64,000 nucleotides of DNA from Aristaeella lactis (GCF_018118585.1 NZ_CP069421.1:1364001-1428000); one strand, 5' to 3'. Positions 49,786 through 59,178 are shown, numbered from the stretch's first letter. Numbers and translations are program-made. Notes: generated by a model not told the origin, from the sequence alone.

Positions 49786-50316
49786 GTGAAGATCATCGTC
49801 ATAGCCGCCGTAACAGCCGGTGGGAAAACCACCGTGGTCAATGAGATCAAAAAGCATCTGCCCCGCTGCGCTTCCCTGCACTTTGATGATTATTCCTTTG
49901 AGGGTGAAGTGGAAGATTTCCATCAGTGGGTCCTGGACGGAGCGGATTATGACGTATGGGATCTTTCACCCCTGAAGGCGGACATCGAAAAGATCATGGA
50001 CAGCAACGCGTATGATTACCTGCTGCTGGATTACCCATTTGCGTATCTGAACACGCAGATCAGGGGCTATATCGACTGCGCCGTTTTCATTGATACCCCG
50101 CTGGATATCGCCATGGCCAGGAGGGTGCTCCGGGACATGAAAGATGCCTCCGCCGATGAGATCCGGACAGAGATGGATGTCTACCTCAAATATGCCCGCA
50201 TTGCCTACGTACAGATGCTGGACGCTGTACTTCCCTCCTCGGATTACGTGGTTGACGGATCAAAGGACCTGGAAAGTATCACAAGTAAGATCATAAATAT
50301 CATCCTGGAAAAGTAA
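49786..50316 (+). CDS. P-loop NTPase, uridine-kinase-like small-molecule kinase
   Basis: The protein has 176 residues. Walker A is AVTAGGKTTVVNE, and LLLDYPFAYLN resembles the acceptor-binding Asp of nucleoside kinases. The start is a GTG at 49786, nine bases after GGAAGG; an earlier GTG is too close to it. The substrate is not known. Confidence 0.82.
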   Translation: MKIIVIAAVTAGGKTTVVNEIKKHLPRCASLHFDDYSFEGEVEDFHQWVLDGADYDVWDLSPLKADIEKIMDSNAYDYLLLDYPFAYLNTQIRGYIDCAVFIDTPLDIAMARRVLRDMKDASADEIRTEMDVYLKYARIAYVQMLDAVLPSSDYVVDGSKDLESITSKIINIILEK

Positions 50317-50357
50317 TACAATGGATTATCAGTCTGTTGTCAGAAAGGATGCAGTTT

Positions 50358-51275
50358 ATGAACATGCAGGATTACCTCAGGGGAAACCGGATAAAAGAGA
50401 TCAGGACCGGCCAGAGCGGCGCGGATGTCTGGGAGATCGGCAATGATACCGTTCTGAAGCATATAGAGCGCAGCCGGCTGGAGCCCTCCCGGTTCGATAC
50501 CTATTCCCGGGAAGCGCTGTTTTATCAGGCTAAGGCAGGCACTGCGGACTATCTACCGCAGGTGCTGAACGTGGAAATCTCGGAGGATGAGATCATCCTG
50601 CTTCTGAAGAAATACGGCAGTCCGGACCGCAGTGCCCTTGACGATACCCTGCTTCGCGGGATCACACACACCCTGGCCCGGATCCATATAGATACAGTGC
50701 CCGCTTTCCTGAACGCTGATAAAGCCCCTGCGGAACGCCTTTCCACCGGGCGCATTAAGGAATGCCTTGACGGGTGGAAAAGCATCCTGGATGAGCATCC
50801 CGGAGCTTTTGACGAAGCGCCGCTCAAAGCCATTGCGGAAAAGATCAACCGGATCATTGAGTGGCATGACACAGAAGAGCGTGTCCTGTCCCACGGGGAT
50901 TTCCACTTTGATAACCTACTGACGGATGAACAGGGAAACATCCTGGTCTGTGACTGGCAGGGTGTAAACCTGGGCGGAGCCTCCGGCGACCTGAGCTTCT
51001 TCATGAGCCGCCTGGGTTCCGACGGAGTTTCTGTTGATCCTGCTTTCCTCCTACAGTCCTATGCGGACGCGGTGCTGGAACTGACCGGCCGTACGGTGGA
51101 TACGGCCGCCATTGCCGGCCATATTGCCGCTGCCAACGTGATCACCTCCTTCCTCTTCTGGTATCAGTTCCTCCGCGGTGCGGACACCGGAAGGGTGCGG
51201 GGGATCTATGAAAAGATGGCTGGCGATTTTCGTCGGCTGGAAAGTATCTCTGATATAAAAACGGATGGAGAATGA
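50358..51275 (+). CDS. APH-family phosphotransferase
   Basis: The protein has 305 residues. The catalytic loop HGDFHFDNLL and metal motif VCDWQGV are canonical for aminoglycoside/choline-kinase-like enzymes. The start is the ATG at 50358 (AAAGGA upstream). It overlaps the start region of the following P-loop gene. It could be an antibiotic- or metabolite-kinase. Confidence 0.88.
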   Translation: MNMQDYLRGNRIKEIRTGQSGADVWEIGNDTVLKHIERSRLEPSRFDTYSREALFYQAKAGTADYLPQVLNVEISEDEIILLLKKYGSPDRSALDDTLLRGITHTLARIHIDTVPAFLNADKAPAERLSTGRIKECLDGWKSILDEHPGAFDEAPLKAIAEKINRIIEWHDTEERVLSHGDFHFDNLLTDEQGNILVCDWQGVNLGGASGDLSFFMSRLGSDGVSVDPAFLLQSYADAVLELTGRTVDTAAIAGHIAAANVITSFLFWYQFLRGADTGRVRGIYEKMAGDFRRLESISDIKTDGE

Positions 51276-51277
51276 AT

Positions 51278-51799
51278 ATGGTTATACTGATCGCCGGTGC
51301 GTCCCATACCGGTAAAACGCTGCTGGCCCAGCGGATGCTGGAGAAATACCATTACCCTTATCTTTCCATTGACCACCTGAAAATGGGCCTGATCCGCAGC
51401 GGAAACACCCTTCTGACTCCGGATGATGACGATGCCCTGACAGAATATCTCTGGCCCATCGTCCGGGAAATGATCAAAACCGCCGTTGAAAACCGGCAGA
51501 ACCTGATCGTCGAAGGCTGCTATATCCCCTTTGACTGGCAGAAGGATTTTGACGATGAATACCTGCCCTCCCTCCGGTTTATCTGCCTTGTCATGACGGA
51601 CGGGTATATCGACACTCATTTTGAACAGATTGCCGGTCATGCTTCTGAAATAGAAGACAGGATGGATGACTCGGACTGCAGCGCCGCAAGCCTGAAGGAA
51701 TCCAACCGTAAACTGATCATGGGCTATCAGAACGCGGGCGAACAGGTAGTCCTGATCGATTCGGATTATGACTCGGTCATCGCCCGTCTTCTGGACTGA
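51278..51799 (+). CDS. P-loop kinase-like protein
   Basis: The protein has 173 residues. Walker A is AGASHTGKTLLAQ, and LIVEGCYIPFDW the acceptor site. Related to small phosphotransferases of the 2-phosphoglycerate-kinase or AAA_33 type. It is coupled to the APH gene (start inside its last codons). The first ATG at 51272 is too close to GGAG, so I use 51278. Confidence 0.8.
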   Translation: MVILIAGASHTGKTLLAQRMLEKYHYPYLSIDHLKMGLIRSGNTLLTPDDDDALTEYLWPIVREMIKTAVENRQNLIVEGCYIPFDWQKDFDDEYLPSLRFICLVMTDGYIDTHFEQIAGHASEIEDRMDDSDCSAASLKESNRKLIMGYQNAGEQVVLIDSDYDSVIARLLD

Positions 51800-51837
51800 T
51801 AACCGCAAGGGAAATCATGTTCTTATGGATCGGGTTA

Positions 51838-51846
51838 TGATATAAT
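51838..51846 (+). promoter_or_regulatory. Extended -10 promoter within the second enzyme train
   Basis: TGATATAAT at 51838-51846 is an extended -10 without a clear -35. It lies in the longest gap of the train (51800-51934), about 88 bases before the next gene. Confidence 0.5.
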
Positions 51847-51934
51847 CTGGAAGATCGTTTGTGCAGCACAGCACTGTCCCGGCGGCAGTTCAGCCGTCAT
51901 CCCGGAGACACACAACGGAAAGGAGCATCCTCAG

Positions 51935-52582
51935 ATGAACCGCAAAATCAACAAGGATCATATTGAGGCACTGTATGAAGCACGGTTCCTGAACATGTAT
52001 GACCTGCAGTACGCGGAAGGTAAGCATTATTTTGTGGCTACCCGCCGGGGAAAAGAGAACCTCACTGCGAAAAAGAGCGATGCGGAATTCCGGGAGATGC
52101 TGCCGGACGCCGTGACGATCGCCGTTGTGCTGCATCTGTCTGGAAATGAAACCCGTCTCCTGATGTCCTATGAATACCGCTACCCTGTCGGACAGTTCCT
52201 GCTGAGTCCTGTGGCCGGCCTGCTGGATCCGGATGACCGGGAAAACGATGATCCCCTGGTAAGCGCCGCGATCCGCGAGATCCGGGAGGAAACTGGTCTC
52301 ACAGTCAAGGAAAGCGATAAGGTCTATGTCCTGAATCCCTGTGCTTTCTCCTCCCCCGGCATGACGGACGAGAGCAATGCCTTCCTCTGTGCGGAGATCA
52401 CGCTGGATAATCTGGATGACCTGAACCAGAACGGTGCGGAAGGTTCTGAACTGTTCAACGGCTTTGAACTGCTGGACCGGAAACAGGCGCAGGAGATTTT
52501 CCGGACCGGCCGGGATAAGCATGGCAATTTCTATTCCCTGGCCGCCTGGATGGTGCTCAGTATCTTCCTTTCACAGTTCTGA
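51935..52582 (+). CDS. Nudix hydrolase (ADP-ribose pyrophosphatase-like)
   Basis: The protein has 215 residues. The Nudix box is spread over LLDPDDRENDDPLVSAAIREIREETGL with A...G spacing longer than usual upstream. The surrounding pattern LLSPVAGLLD resembles NDP-sugar/ADP-ribose hydrolases. GGAAAGGAG lies upstream. Confidence 0.88.
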   Translation: MNRKINKDHIEALYEARFLNMYDLQYAEGKHYFVATRRGKENLTAKKSDAEFREMLPDAVTIAVVLHLSGNETRLLMSYEYRYPVGQFLLSPVAGLLDPDDRENDDPLVSAAIREIREETGLTVKESDKVYVLNPCAFSSPGMTDESNAFLCAEITLDNLDDLNQNGAEGSELFNGFELLDRKQAQEIFRTGRDKHGNFYSLAAWMVLSIFLSQF

Positions 52583-52613
52583 ACCGGGTCAGGTATACAA
52601 CAGGGAGCTCAGT

Positions 52614-53102
52614 ATGAAAGTGATCATCCTTAACGGCCCGATGGGTGTGGGCAAAACCACCGTGGGCAAATACATCGCGGACCATTATCCCGGCACCGCC
52701 TTTATTGACGGAGACTGGTGCCTGGATCTCCATCCCTTTGTCGGAAACCGGGAAACGAAATCCATGGCTGTCGATAATATCCTGCACATGATCGGCAACT
52801 ACATGAAATGCTCCGTCTGCAAAATGATCGTGCTGGTCTGGCTCATGGATGACCCGTGGGCCCTTCGGGCCATCACTGACGGGCTTGCCGCCCTGCAGGC
52901 GGAAGTGAAAAGCGTTACCCTGGTTTGTGATCGGGAGAACCTGATCCGGCGCTGGGAAAACGATCATAATTGCGAATGGCGAACAGATGAATGGCTGAAA
53001 GTCAGCCTGGCTTCCCTTCCTGCCTTTGCCGGTATGGAAAACCCAATGGACACCGCCGGCCTGTCTGTCGAACGTATCGCGGGCAGGATCATGGAGTCCT
53101 GA
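52614..53102 (+). CDS. P-loop kinase-like protein (AAA_33/shikimate-kinase-like)
   Basis: The protein has 162 residues. Walker A is LNGPMGVGKTTVGKYIA, with FIDGDWCLDLHPF as the acceptor region and VTLVCDRENLIRRW as the lid. A small-molecule kinase of unknown substrate, the third such enzyme in this train. Confidence 0.8.
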   Translation: MKVIILNGPMGVGKTTVGKYIADHYPGTAFIDGDWCLDLHPFVGNRETKSMAVDNILHMIGNYMKCSVCKMIVLVWLMDDPWALRAITDGLAALQAEVKSVTLVCDRENLIRRWENDHNCEWRTDEWLKVSLASLPAFAGMENPMDTAGLSVERIAGRIMES

Positions 53103-53130
53103 AACACGGAAAGGAAAACAAGCAAAGGCA

Positions 53131-53559
53131 ATGGTTGAAGTCCGGTTTTATGATAATGTGGATGACGCGCTGCTGAAGTTCGCCGTCATCATTGCCAGGA
53201 GTAACGGCAAATGGGTTTTCTGCAAGCATAAGAAACGGAATACCTATGAGATTCCGGGAGGCCACAGGGAAAACGAAGAAGCGATTATTGAGACCGCCCG
53301 CCGGGAACTGTATGAGGAAACAGGTGCGCTGGATTTCAGCCTTACGCCTGTCTGCGTTTACTCTGTAACCGCGCCGGACAACTTTGACGGTCAGGAAACC
53401 TTCGGCATGCTTTACTATTCGGATATCCGGCGCTTTGACGAAGAACTGCACAGCGAGATCGAAAAGATCGTCCTGACAGATGAACTGACCGACAGCTGGA
53501 CCTATCCCCTCATCCAGCCGAAGATGATCGAAGAGGCAAAACGCCGGGGAATTCTGTAA
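53131..53559 (+). CDS. Nudix hydrolase
   Basis: The protein has 142 residues. The Nudix box is GGHRENEEAIIETARRELYEE followed by T-G. GYEDR-like insertions are absent. The ribosome-binding site is poor (GGAAAGG 18 bases upstream), so expression may rely on the upstream gene. Confidence 0.9.
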   Translation: MVEVRFYDNVDDALLKFAVIIARSNGKWVFCKHKKRNTYEIPGGHRENEEAIIETARRELYEETGALDFSLTPVCVYSVTAPDNFDGQETFGMLYYSDIRRFDEELHSEIEKIVLTDELTDSWTYPLIQPKMIEEAKRRGIL

Positions 53560-53574
53560 GCATTGGAGACTGAT

Positions 53575-54198
53575 ATGTTACCGACAGTGGAAGAAGCACT
53601 GAAAGAACTGAAACTGGCCGGGGAACTGAATCCGGGACCTTGGATCAGGCACTCGGTCAACACCGGTATCGCCGCGCGGAATATCGCTGAAAAGCTGCCG
53701 TCGCTGGATCCTGAAAAAGCCTATATTGTCGGACTGCTCCACGATATCGGCCGTCGGGTCGGCATTGTGGATATTCCCACGCATGTGCTCGAAGGTTACC
53801 GGTACTGTATGCAAAAAGGCTGGGACGAGGCTGCCAGGATCTGCATGACCCATTCCTACCTTCGGATGCAGGATGAGTTTGACTATGATCCGGAAACCGA
53901 AACTGAAAAAGCCATCAAGGCCTATATCATGGACTGCCGGGCGAATGATTACGACAGGCTGATCCAGCTGTGTGATTCCCTGGCCGCTGACTATGGCTTT
54001 GTCATCCTGGAAAAACGTTTTGTGGATATTGTCAGGCGCCACGGGATCATGGAAGGCTATATCAAAGGCTGGGAGATCGCTTTTGCAATCAAGGACGCCT
54101 TTGAGAAAGAGATGGGCTGCTCCATCTATGATGTGCTTCCGGATATAGGCAAAACTTCCCTCCTGACGCCGAAGCCCTGGAAACCCGGGGATAAATAA
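53575..54198 (+). CDS. HD-domain phosphohydrolase
   Basis: The protein has 207 residues. WIRHSVNTG and VGLLHDIGRR give the H...HD metal motif. It probably hydrolyses a nucleotide or other phosphoester. The start is the ATG at 53575 with TTGGAG upstream. Confidence 0.85.
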   Translation: MLPTVEEALKELKLAGELNPGPWIRHSVNTGIAARNIAEKLPSLDPEKAYIVGLLHDIGRRVGIVDIPTHVLEGYRYCMQKGWDEAARICMTHSYLRMQDEFDYDPETETEKAIKAYIMDCRANDYDRLIQLCDSLAADYGFVILEKRFVDIVRRHGIMEGYIKGWEIAFAIKDAFEKEMGCSIYDVLPDIGKTSLLTPKPWKPGDK

Positions 54199-54219
54199 GC
54201 CGGCTGCGGAGGATATGGC

Positions 54220-54789
54220 ATGATTGATTCCATCAGGAACACCTATCTGGATCATCAGAAAGTAAAAACGCTGAAGCATGTGGAAGAGGTGGCTGAAACA
54301 GCCGTTCAGCTTGCTGTCATACATGGCCTGGATCAGGACAAGGTCCGTCTGGCCGCGCTGCTCCATGATATCAGCGCCGTCATGACGCCGCAGGCAATGT
54401 ATGACCTGGCTGTCAGCCGCAGGATGCCTTTGGATCCCGCCGAGGAAAAGTATCATTTCCTGCTTCACCAGAGGATCTCCCGTATCCTGGCTGAGGAACA
54501 GTTTGGTATTCATGACCCGGATATCCTGGATGCGGTTGAATGCCATACAACGCTGAAAAAGAATGCCGGTCTGTATGACAAGGTCATCTTTATCGCGGAT
54601 AAGATCTCCTGGGATCAGGAAGGACTGCCGCCGTATTATGACATGCTGAAACAGCTGGCTGAACAGTCCCTGGACGAAGCCTGTTTCTTTTATATCAGTT
54701 ATCAGTTTGACCACAATCTTCTGCTGATGCCCCACCGGTGGATCAGGGAATCTTATGAGGATCTGAAAACAATACTTGCAAAAGGATGA
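54220..54789 (+). CDS. yqeK: YqeK-family HD hydrolase (diadenosine tetraphosphatase-like)
   Basis: The protein has 189 residues. LKHVEEVAETAVQLAVIHGLDQDKVRLAALLHDI matches the opening of YqeK proteins, which cleave Ap4A symmetrically. HTTLKKNAGLYDKVIFIADKISWDQ contains the distal metal ligand. Usually found beside nadD; here it lies among unrelated enzymes, so it may be a paralogue. Confidence 0.8.
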   Translation: MIDSIRNTYLDHQKVKTLKHVEEVAETAVQLAVIHGLDQDKVRLAALLHDISAVMTPQAMYDLAVSRRMPLDPAEEKYHFLLHQRISRILAEEQFGIHDPDILDAVECHTTLKKNAGLYDKVIFIADKISWDQEGLPPYYDMLKQLAEQSLDEACFFYISYQFDHNLLLMPHRWIRESYEDLKTILAKG

Positions 54790-54796
54790 GAATAAA

Positions 54797-55384
54797 ATGG
54801 AAAACAATCAATACGAGATCGTTGCGCTGCCGAAGGAACAGTGGAAAGGAACTCCGATTCCGATGGCAACCCGGAACGACAGCTATTATGATTTTGAGAT
54901 CAGCCCGCTGGGCCATGACGGATGCACCATATCTATTGTCCGGAAACCCGCGGAGCAGGACATCGTTCACACACCTGAGGAATATGATTTCCCGGACGGA
55001 CTGTACCAGGACCACTGGGAAAAAGCTGAAGCCTACGGCATTGTCGGACCTGGCGGGGAAATGCTGGCCTGCATTGAGGTCTGCCCCGAGGAATGGTCCA
55101 ACAGGCTGATGGTCACCGAACTGTGGGTTTCTGAAGGACTCCGCCGCAAGGGCATCGGGAAACGCCTGATGGATAAAGCCAAGGAAATCGCTGTAAACCA
55201 GAAACGGCGGGCGGTCATTCTGGAAACCCAGTCCTGTAACACCAAAGCCATCGCTTTTTATCTCAGCCAGGGATTTGAACTCATCGGCTTTGACACCTGC
55301 TGTTACACAAACAATGATATCGGGCGGCGTGAAGTCAGGATTAACCTGGGCTACTTCTTCCACCGTGAAGGCCGCAGACGATAA
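54797..55384 (+). CDS. GNAT N-acetyltransferase
   Basis: The protein has 195 residues. The acetyl-CoA motif SEGLRRKGIGKRLMDKA is followed by TKAIAFYLSQGFELIG. An N-terminal extension of about 65 residues precedes the core. Streptothricin acetyltransferase-like overall. The start is the ATG at 54797 (AAAGGATG upstream). Confidence 0.88.
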   Translation: MENNQYEIVALPKEQWKGTPIPMATRNDSYYDFEISPLGHDGCTISIVRKPAEQDIVHTPEEYDFPDGLYQDHWEKAEAYGIVGPGGEMLACIEVCPEEWSNRLMVTELWVSEGLRRKGIGKRLMDKAKEIAVNQKRRAVILETQSCNTKAIAFYLSQGFELIGFDTCCYTNNDIGRREVRINLGYFFHREGRRR

Positions 55385-55407
55385 ATACCAGAGAGGAGAA
55401 AACACGT

Positions 55408-55815
55408 ATGACTATCATTGATCTGACTGAGGAACAGGCAGAGGACATCGAAGAACGGCTGGAAGCATTCGATGAAAGCTACATCACCTACAAAATGGAC
55501 GGCGAGATCCGGATTGGCATTGAGGATGACGGAAAACTGGTTGCCGGCCTGGATGCCTGCGTCACCAACTTTAAGGTCCTGTACGTATCCACTGTGTTTG
55601 TGGATGAAGAGTACCGCCGGAAGGGCCTCGGCGCGCGGCTGATGCGTGAAATGAAAAAGCGGGCTGCCGCCATGGGCGTCAACAACATCCGTCTGGATAC
55701 CTACGACTGGCAGGGTAAAGAATTCTACGAGACCCTCGGTTATGAATGCGTCGGCCACTATGACAACAAAGAGGACGGTTTCTCGGAATACTTCTACCTG
55801 AAAAAGCTTGGCTGA
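55408..55815 (+). CDS. GNAT N-acetyltransferase
   Basis: The protein has 135 residues. The acetyl-CoA motif DEEYRRKGLGARLMREM and the C-terminal GKEFYETLGYECVG are intact. A compact GNAT of unknown substrate. GAGGAG lies upstream. Confidence 0.9.
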   Translation: MTIIDLTEEQAEDIEERLEAFDESYITYKMDGEIRIGIEDDGKLVAGLDACVTNFKVLYVSTVFVDEEYRRKGLGARLMREMKKRAAAMGVNNIRLDTYDWQGKEFYETLGYECVGHYDNKEDGFSEYFYLKKLG

Positions 55816-55847
55816 CAAAACTGAGGACGCGGAGAGGAAACCCTGAG

Positions 55848-56612
55848 ATGGACAGCTGGTTCACCGTTGAAACGATCGATTCCCAAACCTATGCCATCAG
55901 CGAATACAGGCATTGGGAGGAAACCCACTGCTACCTGCTTTGCGGCCGTGAAAAGGCCATTCTCATTGATACAGGCCTTGGGATCTCCGGCATTCGGAAA
56001 GTTGTGGAAGGGTTAACAGACCTGCCTGTCACAGTGGTAACCACCCATGTCCACTGGGATCACATCGGCGGCCACGGGCTTTTTGATACCATCGCCGTCC
56101 ATGAGCTGGAAAAGGACTGGCTGGCTGTCCGCTTCCCTCTCCCGCTTCAGGCGGTCAAAAACAGTCTCACCATGCGTCCCTGCGACTTCCCCGATGGATT
56201 CAACCCGGAGGATTACCGGATATTCCAGGGTGAACCGCAGATCATTCTGCGTGACGGTGACTGCCTGGACCCCGGCGGACGGGAAATACGGGTCGTTCAT
56301 ACGCCCGGCCATTCTCCCGGCCATTGCTGCTTTTATGAGCCGGACCGTCAGTATATGTACACCGGCGATCTGGTCTATGAAGGCTGCCTGGACGCGTTTT
56401 ATCCGACCACGGATCCGATTCTCATGTACAAATCCGTGAAACGGATCAGTCAGTATGAGGTGAGCAGGATCCTGCCCGGCCATCACCGGCTGGATATACC
56501 TGTCTCCCTGGTCAGCCGGGTGGAAGACGGGTTCACTCAGATCGAGCAGCAGGGCCTGCTTCGGCAGGGAAACGGACTGTTTGAATTTGATGGTTTCCAG
56601 ATCCGGATCTGA
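55848..56612 (+). CDS. Metallo-beta-lactamase-fold hydrolase
   Basis: The protein has 254 residues. The zinc motif THVHWDHIGGHG is complete, with TPGHSPGHCCF, TGDLVYEG and LPGHHRL as the later ligands. It is the last gene of the second enzyme train, with a terminator immediately after. Confidence 0.9.
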   Translation: MDSWFTVETIDSQTYAISEYRHWEETHCYLLCGREKAILIDTGLGISGIRKVVEGLTDLPVTVVTTHVHWDHIGGHGLFDTIAVHELEKDWLAVRFPLPLQAVKNSLTMRPCDFPDGFNPEDYRIFQGEPQIILRDGDCLDPGGREIRVVHTPGHSPGHCCFYEPDRQYMYTGDLVYEGCLDAFYPTTDPILMYKSVKRISQYEVSRILPGHHRLDIPVSLVSRVEDGFTQIEQQGLLRQGNGLFEFDGFQIRI

Positions 56613-56618
56613 AAAGAA

Positions 56619-56651
56619 AAAGGTCCATCGGCTAATAACCGATGGACCTTT
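56619..56651. terminator. Bidirectional terminator ending the second enzyme train
   Basis: A perfect 13-bp stem AAAGGTCCATCGG with a 7-base loop is flanked by A and T runs. It lies between convergent genes. Confidence 0.9.
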
Positions 56652-56656
56652 ATTGT

Positions 56657-57349
56657 TCACTCCAGGATCTTTTTCCGGAAGGCTTCCAGTTCCCCGTCTG
56701 TGATGCCCAGCCTTCCGCGGATGTAATCGCTGCCCATTTCCTCCCATGCTGCCCGGATATACTTCTCATCCGCGATATAGGCCCGGTAGGCGCCTTCGGC
56801 TACTTCCTCGCCATGGGTCTCCAGCAGCTTCTCGCGGACTTTGGCAGCCTTTGGCAGGTTGATCAGGTTGGTTTTCAGGTAATCCTCCAGGATAGTTTCC
56901 CGGTCAACGCCCAGGGCTTCCAGGACCAGCGCCGTGGTCATCCCGCAGCGGTCCTTGCCCTCCGTGCAGTGCCACAGGACCGCGCCTTTGCTGTAGTCAT
57001 GCTCCAGGATGGTTTTCAGGATCTTCCGGAAGTTATCGGCATACACCCGCATCAGGATGCCGTACAGCACTGCCATGTCGGGAATCGCTTTGTTTTCCGC
57101 TTCTTCCTCATGGCTGATTCCCTCATTCATCTTATTGAAAACCGGCACGGGAAGATATTCCCTTCCGCAGGTCAGGTCCGGCATTTCTTCCCGTTCCGCC
57201 TCGGTCCGCAGGTCTATGATCGTCGCGATCCCTTTCAGGTCATTCTCCTCCGCCTCGGCAAGCTTTGCTGAACGAACCAGCATGCCGTTGCGGATCACTT
57301 TACCGTCTTTTGTCTTCATTCCTCCAAGGTCACGTTTGTTTTGAATCAT
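56657..57349 (-). CDS. Tyrosine-protein phosphatase (Y_phosphatase3-like)
   Basis: The protein has 230 residues. The P-loop HCTEGKDRCG carries the C-x5-R signature. RDLGGMKTKDGK and RSAKLAEAEENDLK match the N-terminal half of this bacterial family (PtpB-like dual-specificity/lipid phosphatases). The start is the ATG at 57349, behind AAGGG. Confidence 0.92.
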   Translation of the reverse strand: MIQNKRDLGGMKTKDGKVIRNGMLVRSAKLAEAEENDLKGIATIIDLRTEAEREEMPDLTCGREYLPVPVFNKMNEGISHEEEAENKAIPDMAVLYGILMRVYADNFRKILKTILEHDYSKGAVLWHCTEGKDRCGMTTALVLEALGVDRETILEDYLKTNLINLPKAAKVREKLLETHGEEVAEGAYRAYIADEKYIRAAWEEMGSDYIRGRLGITDGELEAFRKKILE

Positions 57350-57521
57350 GTCGTTTTTAACCCTTCTCGTTTTTGCCGCGGCACAAGGCCGCCACAATAC
57401 GGAATTTTATCATACCCCTCCGGTGCTGTCCATGCAGTTTCACGCTGGCATGACGGGTTGCGTTCTGATACAATACACTCATCAGAGCCAGTGGATAATA
57501 TACATTTTCAGGAGAAAAACC

Positions 57522-58397
57522 ATGCTGAAATATGATGTTGTGGATTCCAAAAAAGTACGGGTGATCATCGATTCCGACACCGCCTGTGAGGCGGATGATC
57601 CTTTTGCCATCGCCTATGCACTCATGAGTCCCAAGCTCATCGTCAGGGCCATTGTGGCGGAGCATTTTGCCCAGCCGGGTTCCATGGAAAAAAGCCGGGA
57701 AGCCGCCCTGCGTGTTACCCGGGCCATGGAATCGGATGTGCCGGTGCTTCACGGCGAGGAAGGCCCCGGGGAAACCGGAGAGCCCTCTGAAGGGGTTCAG
57801 TTCATCATCCGGGAAGCCCGCACACCGGATATCCATCCCCTTTTCCTGCTCTGCATGGGCGCATTGACCAACATAGCCCGTGCGCTGGCGGAAGCGCCGG
57901 ATATTGCGGATAAAGTAACCATCGTCACCATCGGCGGACATCCGTATGATATGCAGGAGATTCCCTGGAAGGAATTCAACTTCGGCAATGATCCGGATGC
58001 CGCCAATCAGGTGCTGCAGTCAGAAGCCCCTGTCTGGCAGATTCCCTCCAATGTCTATGGCAGCATCCGTGTCGGCCTTGCGGAACTGCAGGAGCAGGTT
58101 ATGCCTTACGGAGCGATCGGTCAATATCTCTTTGACCAGATGGTAGCCTACAACGCTACCCCCGCCGCTTCATGGACACAGGGTGAAAGCTGGGCCCTGG
58201 GAGACTCCCCCTCCGTTGCCGCTGTATTGCATCCTGCCTGTGGCAGGACAGAATGGCAAACGGTCTGCCATGTGAATGAAGACACCAGTTATTCACCGCT
58301 CCCCGTTGCCAGGAAGATCCTGGTCTACCGGGATATGGACAGCCGGTACCTCCTGGGGGATTTCTACGCGAAACTACACCTGCTCTGGCCCGTGTGA
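57522..58397 (+). CDS. Nucleoside hydrolase
   Basis: The protein has 291 residues. The Asp-rich Ca2+ motif at the N-terminus reads DSDTACEADDPFAIAYAL, the longer spacing variant of the D-x-D...D-D motif. The MGALTNIARAL motif follows. It hydrolyses N-glycosidic bonds of nucleosides or analogues. The start is the ATG at 57522 behind CAGGAG. Divergent from the tyrosine phosphatase. Confidence 0.88.
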   Translation: MLKYDVVDSKKVRVIIDSDTACEADDPFAIAYALMSPKLIVRAIVAEHFAQPGSMEKSREAALRVTRAMESDVPVLHGEEGPGETGEPSEGVQFIIREARTPDIHPLFLLCMGALTNIARALAEAPDIADKVTIVTIGGHPYDMQEIPWKEFNFGNDPDAANQVLQSEAPVWQIPSNVYGSIRVGLAELQEQVMPYGAIGQYLFDQMVAYNATPAASWTQGESWALGDSPSVAAVLHPACGRTEWQTVCHVNEDTSYSPLPVARKILVYRDMDSRYLLGDFYAKLHLLWPV

Positions 58398-58413
58398 TAC
58401 AGGGCGCTTTTCC

Positions 58414-59022
58414 TTAGTCTCCCTGACCCTCAGGCTGGTCAGGGAGACCCCATTCGGAAAAGTCCCTGTTCCTGGCGCTCTTTGCAATAATATCGGCAAT
58501 CTTCCATACCACGGCGTCTTTTTTATACTCTTCTTTTTCCCCGGTAAATATGCTGATTTTGTACAGCTTGCCGTCAAGTCCTTCCAGGCCGATCCCGTAC
58601 AGTTCGGAAACCTCGGTCGGATATTTGTTCCGGTAGAACAGCACTTCCTTACCGTAGCGTTCCTCCGTATGGACTTCCGCCGTGATCTCCTTTTTCATCT
58701 GCTTCTTCAGGTCTTTGTACGTCATAACCTCGGGTTCAAAACAGCGAAGCTGCAGGGTATAGTCTTCATTGGCAGCCACAAAGATGATGCCGGCTTCCTT
58801 TTGCGCGTCATCCAGCGGATAGGAATAACTGTCAGTCGGAATTGCGAACGTGACCCCGCCATAGGTATATCCGAAATAATACCAGCTTTCCGGGTCACTG
58901 ATAAAACCGTTCTCGTCAAAAGTCACGTCAAGGTTGATCTCAGCCGCGGCGCACACCTGGATCGTCAGCACAGCCAGCACCAGCATCAGGGCAATGATCA
59001 TCTTTCCTTTTGTTCGGAACAT
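58414..59022 (-). CDS. Small secreted protein, unknown function
   Basis: The protein has 202 residues. A signal peptide (about 1-26, ending in CAAA) precedes a domain with WYYFGYTYGGVTFAIP, plausibly beta-rich. I recognise no family. The start follows AGGAGAG. The last ten codons are one arm of a perfect inverted repeat (58417-58448). It is transcribed divergently from an XRE-type regulator. Confidence 0.75.
   Translation of the reverse strand: MFRTKGKMIIALMLVLAVLTIQVCAAAEINLDVTFDENGFISDPESWYYFGYTYGGVTFAIPTDSYSYPLDDAQKEAGIIFVAANEDYTLQLRCFEPEVMTYKDLKKQMKKEITAEVHTEERYGKEVLFYRNKYPTEVSELYGIGLEGLDGKLYKISIFTGEKEEYKKDAVVWKIADIIAKSARNRDFSEWGLPDQPEGQGD
58417..58448. repeat. Inverted repeat directly before the stop of the secreted-protein gene
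   Basis: A perfect 12-bp stem (GTCTCCCTGACC/GGTCAGGGAGAC) with an 8-base loop lies entirely in coding sequence, adjacent to the TAA. It has no T-tract on either strand. Confidence 0.8.
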
Positions 59023-59178
59023 ATGTCTTCTCTCCTGCCTCTCCTGTTCACGGGGAACAGTCTTTTTGTTTTGGGAATACCGGAACCACCGGCCTGCTGT
59101 TTCCTATTTTTGCATATTCATTCTTTCAAATCAACATGCTTTCTGTTTTCCGCGGGTGTTGTGTCCCGTATGCTTTCT

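Noticed and set aside
29188-56612. Integron-like gene cassette array
   Set aside because: Gene gaps are mostly 5-60 bases with ribosome-binding sites, and contain no attC-like imperfect palindromes. No integrase is in the window.
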